45,209 nt of DNA. Source: an uncultured bacterium. GTDB taxonomy: Bacteria; Bacteroidota; Bacteroidia; Bacteroidales; Bacteroidaceae. Made by a program: the position numbers and the translations under genes. This document shows, in pieces, positions 28,825-36,892 of the stretch (position 1 is the first letter of the stretch; every line of letters begins with the position of its first letter). Location of the stretch: the NCBI GenBank assembly GCA_945869305.1, contig CAMBOH010000006.1, positions 1-45,209 on the forward strand, read 5' to 3'. A model generated the notes under the pieces. It made no database searches and had not been told where the DNA came from. It saw only the letters and a program-made list of their open reading frames with translations.

Positions 28825-29667
28825 ATGCGATGTCTGAACTGCCATACAGAGTATGAAGGCCATTACTGTCCCGAATGCGGACAGAGTGCCAAGACCAGCC
28901 GCTTCACGGTGAAAAGTGCCTTGTCCAACACGCTCGATGTGTGGGGGATGGGAAGCCGGAGCTTGCCCCGTACCATATGGCATCTGCTCATCCGTCCGGG
29001 CCAGATGATTGGCGACTATCTGGACGGCAAGCGTATGCCCTATTTTCCGCCGGTCAAGATGCTCTTTGTGTTGTGCGTGTTTTATGCCCTCATCACCTCC
29101 TTTGGTCATATCTTGACGGGTGAACCGGCAGGCGGTAACCATATGGAAGAAACCACACAGATAGCCGAGGCACTCAGCGAGCGAGGCAAGGACAAACCCC
29201 TATTCGATTTCGGCATTGGCAAGGTGTCGGTCGAAGGGGCAGCCCAAGGCCTGAGCCAAACCTTGGATTGGTTCTATGGCCACAAGCCCGTCACGCTGCT
29301 CTGTCTCCACCTTTTGGTAACCTTGTCTACGTGGTGCGTATTTCGTCGTGCCCCGAAGCGTCCGCACACCACTTTGGCCGAGAACTTCTTTATACAAGTG
29401 CTTATCAGCAGCCAGCTGATGGTCCTGTCCCTGCTGTACATCCTCGTGTTTGGTGAGCAGGATGGAGCATTCTTTTATCCGCTTCCGGGTTGGCTGCTGC
29501 TGGGCCTGTTCATATGGGATTTCAAGTATCTGTTCGGTTACAGCTGGCCGAAGACCGTAGGTCTGACCCTGCTGACCCACCTCAGTGTGTTGCTCCTCTT
29601 CATCCTGCTTTGCACCCTCTTCTTTGCCCTGCTCAGCCTGGCCTTGGTTCCCTCAGCAGTGGGGTGA
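28825..29667 (+). CDS. DUF3667 membrane protein with N-terminal zinc ribbon
   Basis: MRCLNCHTEYEGHYCPECGQSAKTSRFTVKSAL...RTIWHLLIRPGQMIGDYLDGKRMPYFPPVKMLFVLCVFY. Confidence 0.85.
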   Translation: MRCLNCHTEYEGHYCPECGQSAKTSRFTVKSALSNTLDVWGMGSRSLPRTIWHLLIRPGQMIGDYLDGKRMPYFPPVKMLFVLCVFYALITSFGHILTGEPAGGNHMEETTQIAEALSERGKDKPLFDFGIGKVSVEGAAQGLSQTLDWFYGHKPVTLLCLHLLVTLSTWCVFRRAPKRPHTTLAENFFIQVLISSQLMVLSLLYILVFGEQDGAFFYPLPGWLLLGLFIWDFKYLFGYSWPKTVGLTLLTHLSVLLLFILLCTLFFALLSLALVPSAVG

Positions 29668-29854
29668 ACAGGCAAACAGGAAGAAATAAGACAGACCTTG
29701 TCTTCACCCTTCGTTCCTCATCATAAACCAATCAAGTTTGGTCCTGCATTCGGTTTGTCGTCAGTTGGCTGCATTCGACATAGCCATGCCAGTATGATGC
29801 GGTGGTGCGCAGGGAGAATATACTTTCTATTCAGCTCAAACCTGTGATTTGAAA

Positions 29855-29900
29855 ACAAGCAGGACATAACCTGCTTTCCCAGCCGTTAGTGCTTGAATCA
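29855..29900. repeat. copy of dispersed CTGCTYTCCCAGYCGTTAG repeat
   Basis: caagcaggacataacctgctttcccagccgttagtgcttgaa. Confidence 0.55.
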
Positions 29901-30016
29901 TCGGACTAAATTCAGTCCAACCTGCTTGGCCATATGAATAGATTGTAAAGCCTTTGCTGGGCAGCAATGAAAATGATTTCTTTTTAATGCCGATGTGGAA
30001 TATCGCAGATTTTATA

Positions 30017-30024
30017 TACATTTG
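30017..30024 (+). promoter_or_regulatory. candidate TAnnTTTG -7 box for rpn-type nuclease gene
   Basis: tatacatttgcgg 17 nt upstream of the ORF start at 30041. Confidence 0.45.
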
Positions 30025-30040
30025 CGGACAAAAGTGAGAT

Positions 30041-30904
30041 ATGGCCAAATACATCAATCCTTTCACTGATATAGGTTTCAAGAGAATCTTCGGACAGGAA
30101 CTATCGAAACCGCTGCTGCTCGACTTTCTCAACAGCCTGTTCGAGGGAGAGAAGCATATCGACAATCTGACCTTTCTCGACAAGGAGCAACCCGCACTGT
30201 TTGAGGAAGACAGGTCGCTGATTTACGACATCTATTGCGAAACAGAAGAGGGCGAGAAGATTATCGTGGAGATGCAATACAAGTCGCAGCCATTCTTCAA
30301 GAACAGGAGCATATATTATGTTTCGGAATCCATAGCCCGTCAGGGCGAGCGAGGTTCGGCATGGAACTATGAGATAGCTTCAGTTTATTTGGTGGCTTTC
30401 ATGAACTTCACCCCGATAGACTTCAAGAAGCAGTTCCGCACGGATGTCGTTCTGGCGGAGAAGGGAACGGTGGAGCAGTTTTCCGACAAGCTGCGGATGA
30501 TATACCTCCAGCTCCCGTTGTTCAAGAAGGAGGCCGACGAATGTGAAAATCAAGTAGAACGTTGGATTTATTTGTTGAAGAATATGGAGACATTAAGCAG
30601 ATTGCCTTGGGCGGCACAGAGTGCCGTATTCAAGAAACTGGAGAGTATAGCCGATGTGGGTGCTATGACCCATGCCGAGCGACTGAAATACGACGAGGCA
30701 CTCAAGAAGTACCGCGACACCATCTGCGTGATTGAAGGTGCGCGTATGGAAGGCCGTGAAGAAGGCATACAGGAAGGTATACAGAAGGGCATACAGGAAG
30801 GTATTATTGCAAATGCCCGTAAGATGAAAGCTTACGGATTGGCATGGGACATGATAGCCGAGATTACGGGTCTAACCATAGATGAAGTGAAGGACTTGGA
30901 GTAG
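30041..30904 (+). CDS. Rpn family recombination-promoting nuclease / PD-(D/E)XK putative transposase
   Basis: MAKYINPFTDIGFKRIFGQELSKPLLLDFLNSLFEGE...LIYDIYCETEEGEKIIVEMQYKSQPFFKNRSIYYVS (D...EMQ core); C-terminal EGREEGIQEGIQKGIQEGI repeats. Confidence 0.93.
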   Translation: MAKYINPFTDIGFKRIFGQELSKPLLLDFLNSLFEGEKHIDNLTFLDKEQPALFEEDRSLIYDIYCETEEGEKIIVEMQYKSQPFFKNRSIYYVSESIARQGERGSAWNYEIASVYLVAFMNFTPIDFKKQFRTDVVLAEKGTVEQFSDKLRMIYLQLPLFKKEADECENQVERWIYLLKNMETLSRLPWAAQSAVFKKLESIADVGAMTHAERLKYDEALKKYRDTICVIEGARMEGREEGIQEGIQKGIQEGIIANARKMKAYGLAWDMIAEITGLTIDEVKDLE

Positions 30905-30970
30905 ACCGAACTCTATGACCCGGAGTCATTCGGGTCTAACCATAGATGAAGTGAAGGACTTGGAGTAGAC
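30867..30970. repeat. 40-bp exact direct duplication of the rpn 3' end (30867-30906 and 30931-30970)
   Basis: cgggtctaaccatagatgaagtgaaggacttggagtagac present twice, offset 64 bp. Confidence 0.95.
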
Positions 30971-31004
30971 ACATTGGATGTCTCCACACCTCATGAGCAT
31001 CATA

Positions 31005-31167
31005 CCGATAGACTTCAAGAAGCAGTTCCGCACGGATGTCGTTCTGGCGGAGAAGGGAACGGTGGAGCAGTTTTCCGACAAGCTGCGGATGATATACCTC
31101 CAGCTCCCGTTGTTCAAGAAGGAGGCCGACGAATGTGAAAATCAAGTAGAACGTTGGATTTATTTGT
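31005..31167 (+). pseudogene. rpn internal fragment, 163 bp identical to 30413-30575
   Basis: ccgatagacttcaagaagcagttccgcacggatgtcg...gtagaacgttggatttatttgt is identical in both places; sits inside 85-aa ORF 30978..31235. Confidence 0.95.
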
Positions 31168-31219
31168 GTGCCAATGATGCAGATTCCAACACGATGAAGC
31201 AGATTTCGTGTCCTTCTAC

Positions 31220-31354
31220 CTATATGTCTCTTTGAGCCTGCATTTGTTTGCCCGTTGCGTATCTGAGGTTCAGTAGGAGGGTATTGGCGTCTACCTGGAT
31301 GTAGGACGGGATGTCATTGCTATAATCATCCCTCAAATAAAAGAACAAAATTCG
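31220..31354 (-). pseudogene. short C-terminal coding remnant (ILFFYLRDDYSNDIPSYIQVDANTLLLNLRYATGKQMQAQRDI*)
   Basis: Reverse strand has an uninterrupted ~44-codon frame ending at TAG (31220-31222) with protein-like composition; no start context. Confidence 0.35.
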
Positions 31355-31515
31355 TCAGAGAGCGTGCGCACGAACTTATTTCCGCCAACGGGTGTAGATT
31401 GTCTTTACCCGCAAATTAAGAGCACTGAAAAATATAAGGAATCGTATTTTGGCACAAATTTGACTCTGCAAATAGTCGGCGAATCCCTCCGATACGGAAC
31501 AGAAAAGAAAAAGAA

Positions 31516-31951
31516 CAGGTCGGACTGTAAGCCGGGTTCTGTGACAGCGATGAACGCTGCGCCTGCCATTTATCCGCACGCTGTGTCACCACAGCGTTGT
31601 ATCGTTCTACCCTCCGGCGTGTGCGCCTGCAACAGGGCAAGGCAACTCGGACGAGCAGCCCTTGTGACGCCGGTATACATGAACTTTCAGCATCCGATGT
31701 GCACAGCCCGCATGTCGCCATGCGGCTGGTGAGCTCTTGCCTCACCTTCTCACCCTTACCCCCTGCCTTCTCTGTGAGGCCCGGCCCGGAGCGGCCAGGC
31801 TGGCGTGAAGGCCAGGGGGCGGTTGTTTTCTTCTGCACTGATTTACCCTTGCGGACAACTTCCCGTTAAGAAGCGGATTGCTCTGTGCTGCCCGGACTTT
31901 CCTCCTGCATCACCATTGAATGCACGCGGCAAGCCGTCCGGCCTGTTCTTT
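31516..31951 (-). ncRNA. rnpB: RNase P RNA (bacterial type A)
   Basis: Reverse strand contains GGAGGAAAGTCCGGGCAGCACAGAG near the 5' end and ACAGAACCCGGCTTACAGTCCGACCTG at the 3' end, the universal RNase P RNA ends. Confidence 0.95.
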
Positions 31952-31958
31952 GTGGCTG

Positions 31959-31989
31959 CAAAATTACGGCAAGCCCGACAACCGACAAA
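31959..31989 (-). promoter_or_regulatory. rnpB promoter, TTTG-N19-TAATTTTG
   Basis: Reverse strand reads TTTG TCGGTTGTCGGGCTTGCCG TAATTTTG, ~7 nt before the inferred rnpB 5' end. Confidence 0.75.
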
Positions 31990-32190
31990 AGAAAAGCCAC
32001 GTTTTCGGTGTGCAAGTGCCGAATAATGCGTGCCCGTGTTGCGTTTTTTGGCTTGCAGCGCAGCTATTTGAACAGTTTTCCGTATGTTTGCAGAGCCAAT
32101 AGGCCGGCCGCATCCCTCCATGCAGGGTGTAGCCGCATTTTCGGGCCAATGAGCGTAGCCGGAAATCACACATAACGCTTCGGACAAGTC

Positions 32191-34572
32191 ATGAGAAAAA
32201 GACTTATAAAAATACTATGGACAGCCTACGCCGCAGTAATTTGCTGCGTGCTGGCATGGGTTATCGGTATTGAAATGGGGTGGATAGGATACATGCCTCC
32301 CATAGCCGAACTGCAAAGTCCTATCAGCCGGTATGCCTCACAGGTAATCAGTGCCGACGGCAGGCTGATGGGCACGTGGTCGAGAAACGAGAACCGCGTG
32401 TTTGTGGGATATGACAGCATTGCTCCGGCCCTGTTTGATGCGCTGGTCGCCACTGAGGACGTGCGCTTCTATGAACATTCGGGCATCGACTCGCGCGCCC
32501 TGATGCGTGCAGTGGTGAAGCGCGGCATCATGGGACACCGCGAAGCAGGCGGCGGCAGCACCATCACCCAACAGCTGGCCAAGCAGCTCTATTCGGAAAC
32601 AGCCGAGACGACCATGCAGCGACTCATGCAGAAGCCGATTGAATGGGTCATTGCCGTAGAACTGGAGAGACACTACACCAAGGAGGAAATCCTGACACTT
32701 TACCTGAACTATTTCGACTTCCTCCACAATGCCGTGGGCATCAAGACTGCGGCAAACGTATATTTCGGAAAAGCTCCCAAGGACTTGACGTTGAACGAGT
32801 GTGCCACGCTGGTGGGAATGGTGAAGAACCCCTCCTATTATAATCCCGTGCGCGAACCCGAAAGGTGCAGGCAGCGCCGCAACGTGGTGTTGTCGCAGAT
32901 GGTGAAGGCCGGAACGCTCAGCGAAGAGGAATGCAGCCGCCTGAGCGAGGAACCGCTCAAGCTGAACTTTCACCGCGTGGACCACAAGGAGGGCATCGGA
33001 GCCTATGTGCGCGAATACCTGCGCCGCATCATGATGGCCGGCAAGCCCGACCGCAGCAAATACCGCGACTGGCAGCGGCAGCAGTATTACGAGGATTCGC
33101 TGAAGTGGGAGACGGACCCGCTCTACGGTTGGTGTAAGAAGAACCACAAGCGCGACGGGTCTGACTATGACATCTATACCGACGGTCTCAAGATATATAC
33201 GACCATCGACACGCGCATGCAGCGTTATGCCGAAGAGGCCGTGCGCCGTCATCTGGCGGGCAAGCTGCAACCGCTCTTCGAGGCCGAACGCCGCAGCTCG
33301 CCCAACTTTCCCTACAGTGCGGACCTGAAGCCTTCGGACGTGAAAAGGCGCATAGAGAAGGCCATGAAGCAGAGCGACCGCTACAAGGCGTTGAAACGTG
33401 CCGGTGCGACCGATGAGGAAATCAGAAAGTCCTTCCACGCCAAGGTGCCCATGACTGTATTCAGCTGGCACGGCGATGTCGACACCCTGATGACTCCCAT
33501 AGACTCTATCCTCTACTACAAGAAGTTCCTGCGTTCGGCACTCGTGTCGATTGACCCGCAGACAGGTCAGGTCAAGGCATATGTTGGCGGAATGGACTTT
33601 GCCCACTTCCAGTATGACATGGCCATGGTGGGTCGCCGCCAGATCGGTTCGACCATGAAGCCCTTTGTCTATGCCATGGGCTTGCAGGGGGGCATGACGC
33701 CCAACACCACGATCCTGAACGTGCAGCACAATTACGGAGGCTGGTCGCCGCGCAACGGAAGCCGGGCACGTTATGGCACGATGGTCACCCTGAAGTGGGG
33801 ATTGAGCCAGTCGAACAACTGGGTGACGGCCGAGCTGATGTATCAGATTGACCCCTCAGGCCAGGGGCTCGTGCGTGACCTGCAGGATCTGGGCGTGGCA
33901 AACCACAACATGTATCCTTCCCTGCCCCTCTGTCTGGGCACTTGTGACATAACGCCCGCCGAGCTGGCATCGGCCTACACGGCTTTTGTGCAGAAAGGCA
34001 TTCGCCGTGCACCGCTGCTCGTGACTCGCATTGAAGATGGCGAGGGTAACGTGCTGGCCGAGTTTTCACCGCGGACCAACGAGGTCTATAGCGAAGAAAC
34101 GGCCTACAACATGATCGACATGATGAAGGCTGTAATAGACCACGGAACGGGCCGCAGGCTCCGTTCGGCCTATAACATGACGCACCCCATTGCCGGCAAG
34201 ACGGGTACCACAAACACCAACTCCGACGGTTGGTTCGTGGGTTGTGTGCCCCAGCTTGTTACCGCTGTATGGGTGGGAGGTGATGAACGCGACATCCACT
34301 TCAACGCGACAGCCATTGGCCAAGGTTCGTCCTCGGCCCTGCCTATCTGGGCACTCTACATGCGCAGAGTGTATGCCGACAAGTCCTTGCCCTATACCAC
34401 TGACATCGATTTCGAGCGACCCGCATCCATGCAGCCGCACCGGTTGCCTGATGAGCAGGACGAGCCGGAAGAAGCAGCAGCCGAGGCTGAAGGCGGCGAG
34501 CAGCAACGTGCTGAACCTGCCCCAAGCGAACAACCCTCGAACAACCGCGCTGCTGAAAAATATTTTGACTGA
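32191..34572 (+). CDS. class A penicillin-binding protein (PBP1A-type transglycosylase/transpeptidase)
   Basis: GT51 motifs EDVRFYEHSGID, GGSTITQQLAKQLY; transpeptidase QIGSTMKPFVYAMGL (SxxK), SQSNN, AGKTGTTNTNSDGWFVG (KTGT). Confidence 0.97.
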   Translation: MRKRLIKILWTAYAAVICCVLAWVIGIEMGWIGYMPPIAELQSPISRYASQVISADGRLMGTWSRNENRVFVGYDSIAPALFDALVATEDVRFYEHSGIDSRALMRAVVKRGIMGHREAGGGSTITQQLAKQLYSETAETTMQRLMQKPIEWVIAVELERHYTKEEILTLYLNYFDFLHNAVGIKTAANVYFGKAPKDLTLNECATLVGMVKNPSYYNPVREPERCRQRRNVVLSQMVKAGTLSEEECSRLSEEPLKLNFHRVDHKEGIGAYVREYLRRIMMAGKPDRSKYRDWQRQQYYEDSLKWETDPLYGWCKKNHKRDGSDYDIYTDGLKIYTTIDTRMQRYAEEAVRRHLAGKLQPLFEAERRSSPNFPYSADLKPSDVKRRIEKAMKQSDRYKALKRAGATDEEIRKSFHAKVPMTVFSWHGDVDTLMTPIDSILYYKKFLRSALVSIDPQTGQVKAYVGGMDFAHFQYDMAMVGRRQIGSTMKPFVYAMGLQGGMTPNTTILNVQHNYGGWSPRNGSRARYGTMVTLKWGLSQSNNWVTAELMYQIDPSGQGLVRDLQDLGVANHNMYPSLPLCLGTCDITPAELASAYTAFVQKGIRRAPLLVTRIEDGEGNVLAEFSPRTNEVYSEETAYNMIDMMKAVIDHGTGRRLRSAYNMTHPIAGKTGTTNTNSDGWFVGCVPQLVTAVWVGGDERDIHFNATAIGQGSSSALPIWALYMRRVYADKSLPYTTDIDFERPASMQPHRLPDEQDEPEEAAAEAEGGEQQRAEPAPSEQPSNNRAAEKYFD

Positions 34573-34596
34573 TTCACTCCAGATCATATTCTACCT

Positions 34597-35352
34597 ATGC
34601 AATTCATCGCACTTATTCCCGCACGCTATGCCTCTACCCGCTTCCCTGGCAAACCGCTGGTGAAGTTGGCTGGAAAGCCTATCATACAGCACGTGTACGA
34701 ACGCACGGCAGCAGTCTTCCCTGATGTGTGTGTGGCTACCGACGACACCCGCATACAGCAGGCTGTCGAAGCCTTCGGAGGCCGCGCTGTGCTCACCTCT
34801 ACTTCACACCGCAGCGGAACAGACCGTTGCCTCGAAGCCTACGAGCGGCTGCAGTCGAAGGCTGACGTAGTGGTCAACGTGCAGGGCGACGAGCCCTTCA
34901 TTGATACCTCACAGTTACAGGCCGTGATGCAATGCTTCGAGGACGATTCGACCGAAATAGCCACCCTGGTCAAGCCTTTTGGCCCGAAAGCTTCGTTTGA
35001 GGAACTGAGCAACCCGAACAGCCCGAAGGTGGTGGTCGACCAGCAGGACCATGCGCTTTACTTCTCGCGCAGTGTCATACCCTACCTGCGCGGCATTCCT
35101 GAAACGGAGTGGGCAGCGCGCCACACCTACCTGAAGCACATCGGGCTGTATGCCTACCGTGCCCCTGTCCTGCAGCGCATTGCCCGTTTGCCTCAAGGGG
35201 AGCTCGAACAGTGCGAGAGCCTGGAACAGCTGCGCTGGCTGCAGGCAGGATTGAACATCAAGGTGGGCTATACTGAAGTCGAAACCATCGGCATCGACAC
35301 GCCTGCCGACCTACAGCGCGCCGAGGCCTTCTGCGCCTCGCGGACAGTGTAG
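34597..35352 (+). CDS. kdsB: 3-deoxy-manno-octulosonate cytidylyltransferase
   Basis: IPARYASTRFPGKPL, VATDDTRI, TSTSHRSGTDRCLEA, VNVQGDEPFI. Confidence 0.97.
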   Translation: MQFIALIPARYASTRFPGKPLVKLAGKPIIQHVYERTAAVFPDVCVATDDTRIQQAVEAFGGRAVLTSTSHRSGTDRCLEAYERLQSKADVVVNVQGDEPFIDTSQLQAVMQCFEDDSTEIATLVKPFGPKASFEELSNPNSPKVVVDQQDHALYFSRSVIPYLRGIPETEWAARHTYLKHIGLYAYRAPVLQRIARLPQGELEQCESLEQLRWLQAGLNIKVGYTEVETIGIDTPADLQRAEAFCASRTV

Positions 35353-35454
35353 CTCCTGCCCGCTCCCCTATTCGTTTCCCCTACGGACAGACTTCTCCGC
35401 ACTGCGCGGACGGGTGTCTGTGACAACTCTTTGCATATCACTTAAGGGTGTTCC

Positions 35455-35510
35455 GCAAGATTGTGCAAGTGAGAGCAATGAAGCCAGGTTCGCCCCAAGC
35501 TCCATCACCT
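35455..35510. repeat. degenerate copy of the 71-bp right-edge repeat
   Basis: gcaagattgtgcaagtgagagcaatgaagccaggttcgcc...attgccgggcgcagcc vs actttcgtgcaagtgagagcagaagccaagcttgcttggattatgccgagcgcagcc. Confidence 0.5.
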
Positions 35511-35660
35511 TCATTGCCGGGCGCAGCCCATCTTGTTATATAGGTTGTGAACCGGAAGGACCGGCAAAGACCTGCTGGAATATTCCGCCAGGCGCAGCCC
35601 ATCTTATCCCAATCCGATCTTATGGAATGCCCAATGAGCTTACTCACCCAAAACTCCAAC

Positions 35661-36773
35661 ATGCTGAAAGAAATCTTATTCTCCACCCTAATGGCCGCCA
35701 CTCTGCTTCAGGCACATGCCCAGAAGATGGTGGTCGGCTCGTGCACCCTCAAGGACGGTGGCATATATACCGGCGAACTCGTTTCGGGCAAGCCCGGCGG
35801 AAAAGGCCGCGTGCAATATAGCAACGGCGACACCTACGAAGGCTCGTTTGTCAAAGGAATGCGTCACGGCGAAGGCATCTTTACCGCAGCCGACGGTTCG
35901 CGCTACGAAGGAAACTGGACCAAGAACGAGCGGAACGGACGCGGCACGTTCTATGCCGTGAACAACAATCGCTATGTCGGACTGTGGTTCAGAAACCAGA
36001 AGGAGGGCCACGGCATCATGTACTACTACAACGGCGACGTGTACGAAGGCAGTTGGAAGGATGACCAGCGCAACGGAAAGGGCACCTATACCTATAAGAA
36101 CGGGGCCTACTACAAAGGCGAATGGGCCGACAACCAGAAGAACGGCAAGGGCGTGTTTGACTGGAACGACGGTTCGCGCTATGAGGGCAACTGGGTGAAC
36201 AACCAGCGCAACGGACGAGGCACCTATGTTTATGCCGACGGCGACTCCTATACCGGCGAGTGGAAGAATGACATGCTGGACGGACGCGGCATCTATAAGT
36301 TCCGCAACGGTGATGTCTACGAAGGGCAGTATGTCATGGGCGAACGTACCGGCGAGGGCACGTTCCGCTTTGCCAACGGCGACAGCTATATCGGACAGTT
36401 CCTCCACGGTGAACAGAGCGGCCACGGCACCTTCCAGTGGAAAGGTGTGGCTACCTATACCGGACAATGGAAGAACAACATGATGCACGGCCGCGGTGTG
36501 TACAAGTGGAAGAACGGCGACGAGTACAACGGCGAATGGAAGAACAACCACATGGACGGCGAAGGCACCCTGCGCTATGCGGCCGGAGGTCGTTTCAAGG
36601 GAACATTCCGCGAAGGAAAGCGCGACGGCAAGTCGGTCGAAGTGCGCGCTGACGGTACCCGCATCGACTGCGTATACAGCAACGGGCAGAAGCACGGCAA
36701 GTATGTGGAGTATGACGCCAACGGCAATGTCGTGAAGAAGGGTGAATACTCCAATGGCCGTGTGGTACAGTAA
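35661..36773 (+). CDS. secreted MORN-repeat protein
   Basis: Signal peptide MLKEILFSTLMAATLLQAHA; many tandem YxGxWxxxxxxGxGxxxxxNG MORN units. Confidence 0.95.
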   Translation: MLKEILFSTLMAATLLQAHAQKMVVGSCTLKDGGIYTGELVSGKPGGKGRVQYSNGDTYEGSFVKGMRHGEGIFTAADGSRYEGNWTKNERNGRGTFYAVNNNRYVGLWFRNQKEGHGIMYYYNGDVYEGSWKDDQRNGKGTYTYKNGAYYKGEWADNQKNGKGVFDWNDGSRYEGNWVNNQRNGRGTYVYADGDSYTGEWKNDMLDGRGIYKFRNGDVYEGQYVMGERTGEGTFRFANGDSYIGQFLHGEQSGHGTFQWKGVATYTGQWKNNMMHGRGVYKWKNGDEYNGEWKNNHMDGEGTLRYAAGGRFKGTFREGKRDGKSVEVRADGTRIDCVYSNGQKHGKYVEYDANGNVVKKGEYSNGRVVQ

Positions 36774-36892
36774 GGATGAACGTCCGCCCTGCTCCCTCCT
36801 GTGCTCCGCAGCCATTCCCGGCCGCCTGAAGCAAGTCGACAGGCAGCCAGTCCCATTCAAGCAGCAATATCCCCTCAAATAAATCTACAACC

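Noticed and set aside
31416-31869. Short ORFs in the rnpB region (31364..31732, 31416..31838, 31597..31869)
   Set aside because: They overlap the RNase P RNA, whose conserved 5' and 3' ends are evident.
32338-33729. 463-aa minus-strand ORF antisense to PBP1A
   Set aside because: Overlaps GT51/transpeptidase motifs in the plus frame; composition is a shadow frame.
35688-36878. 396-aa hydrophobic-looking minus-strand ORF antisense to the MORN protein
   Set aside because: Its periodic V/A-rich pattern is the reverse complement of the MORN codons, not a real membrane protein.
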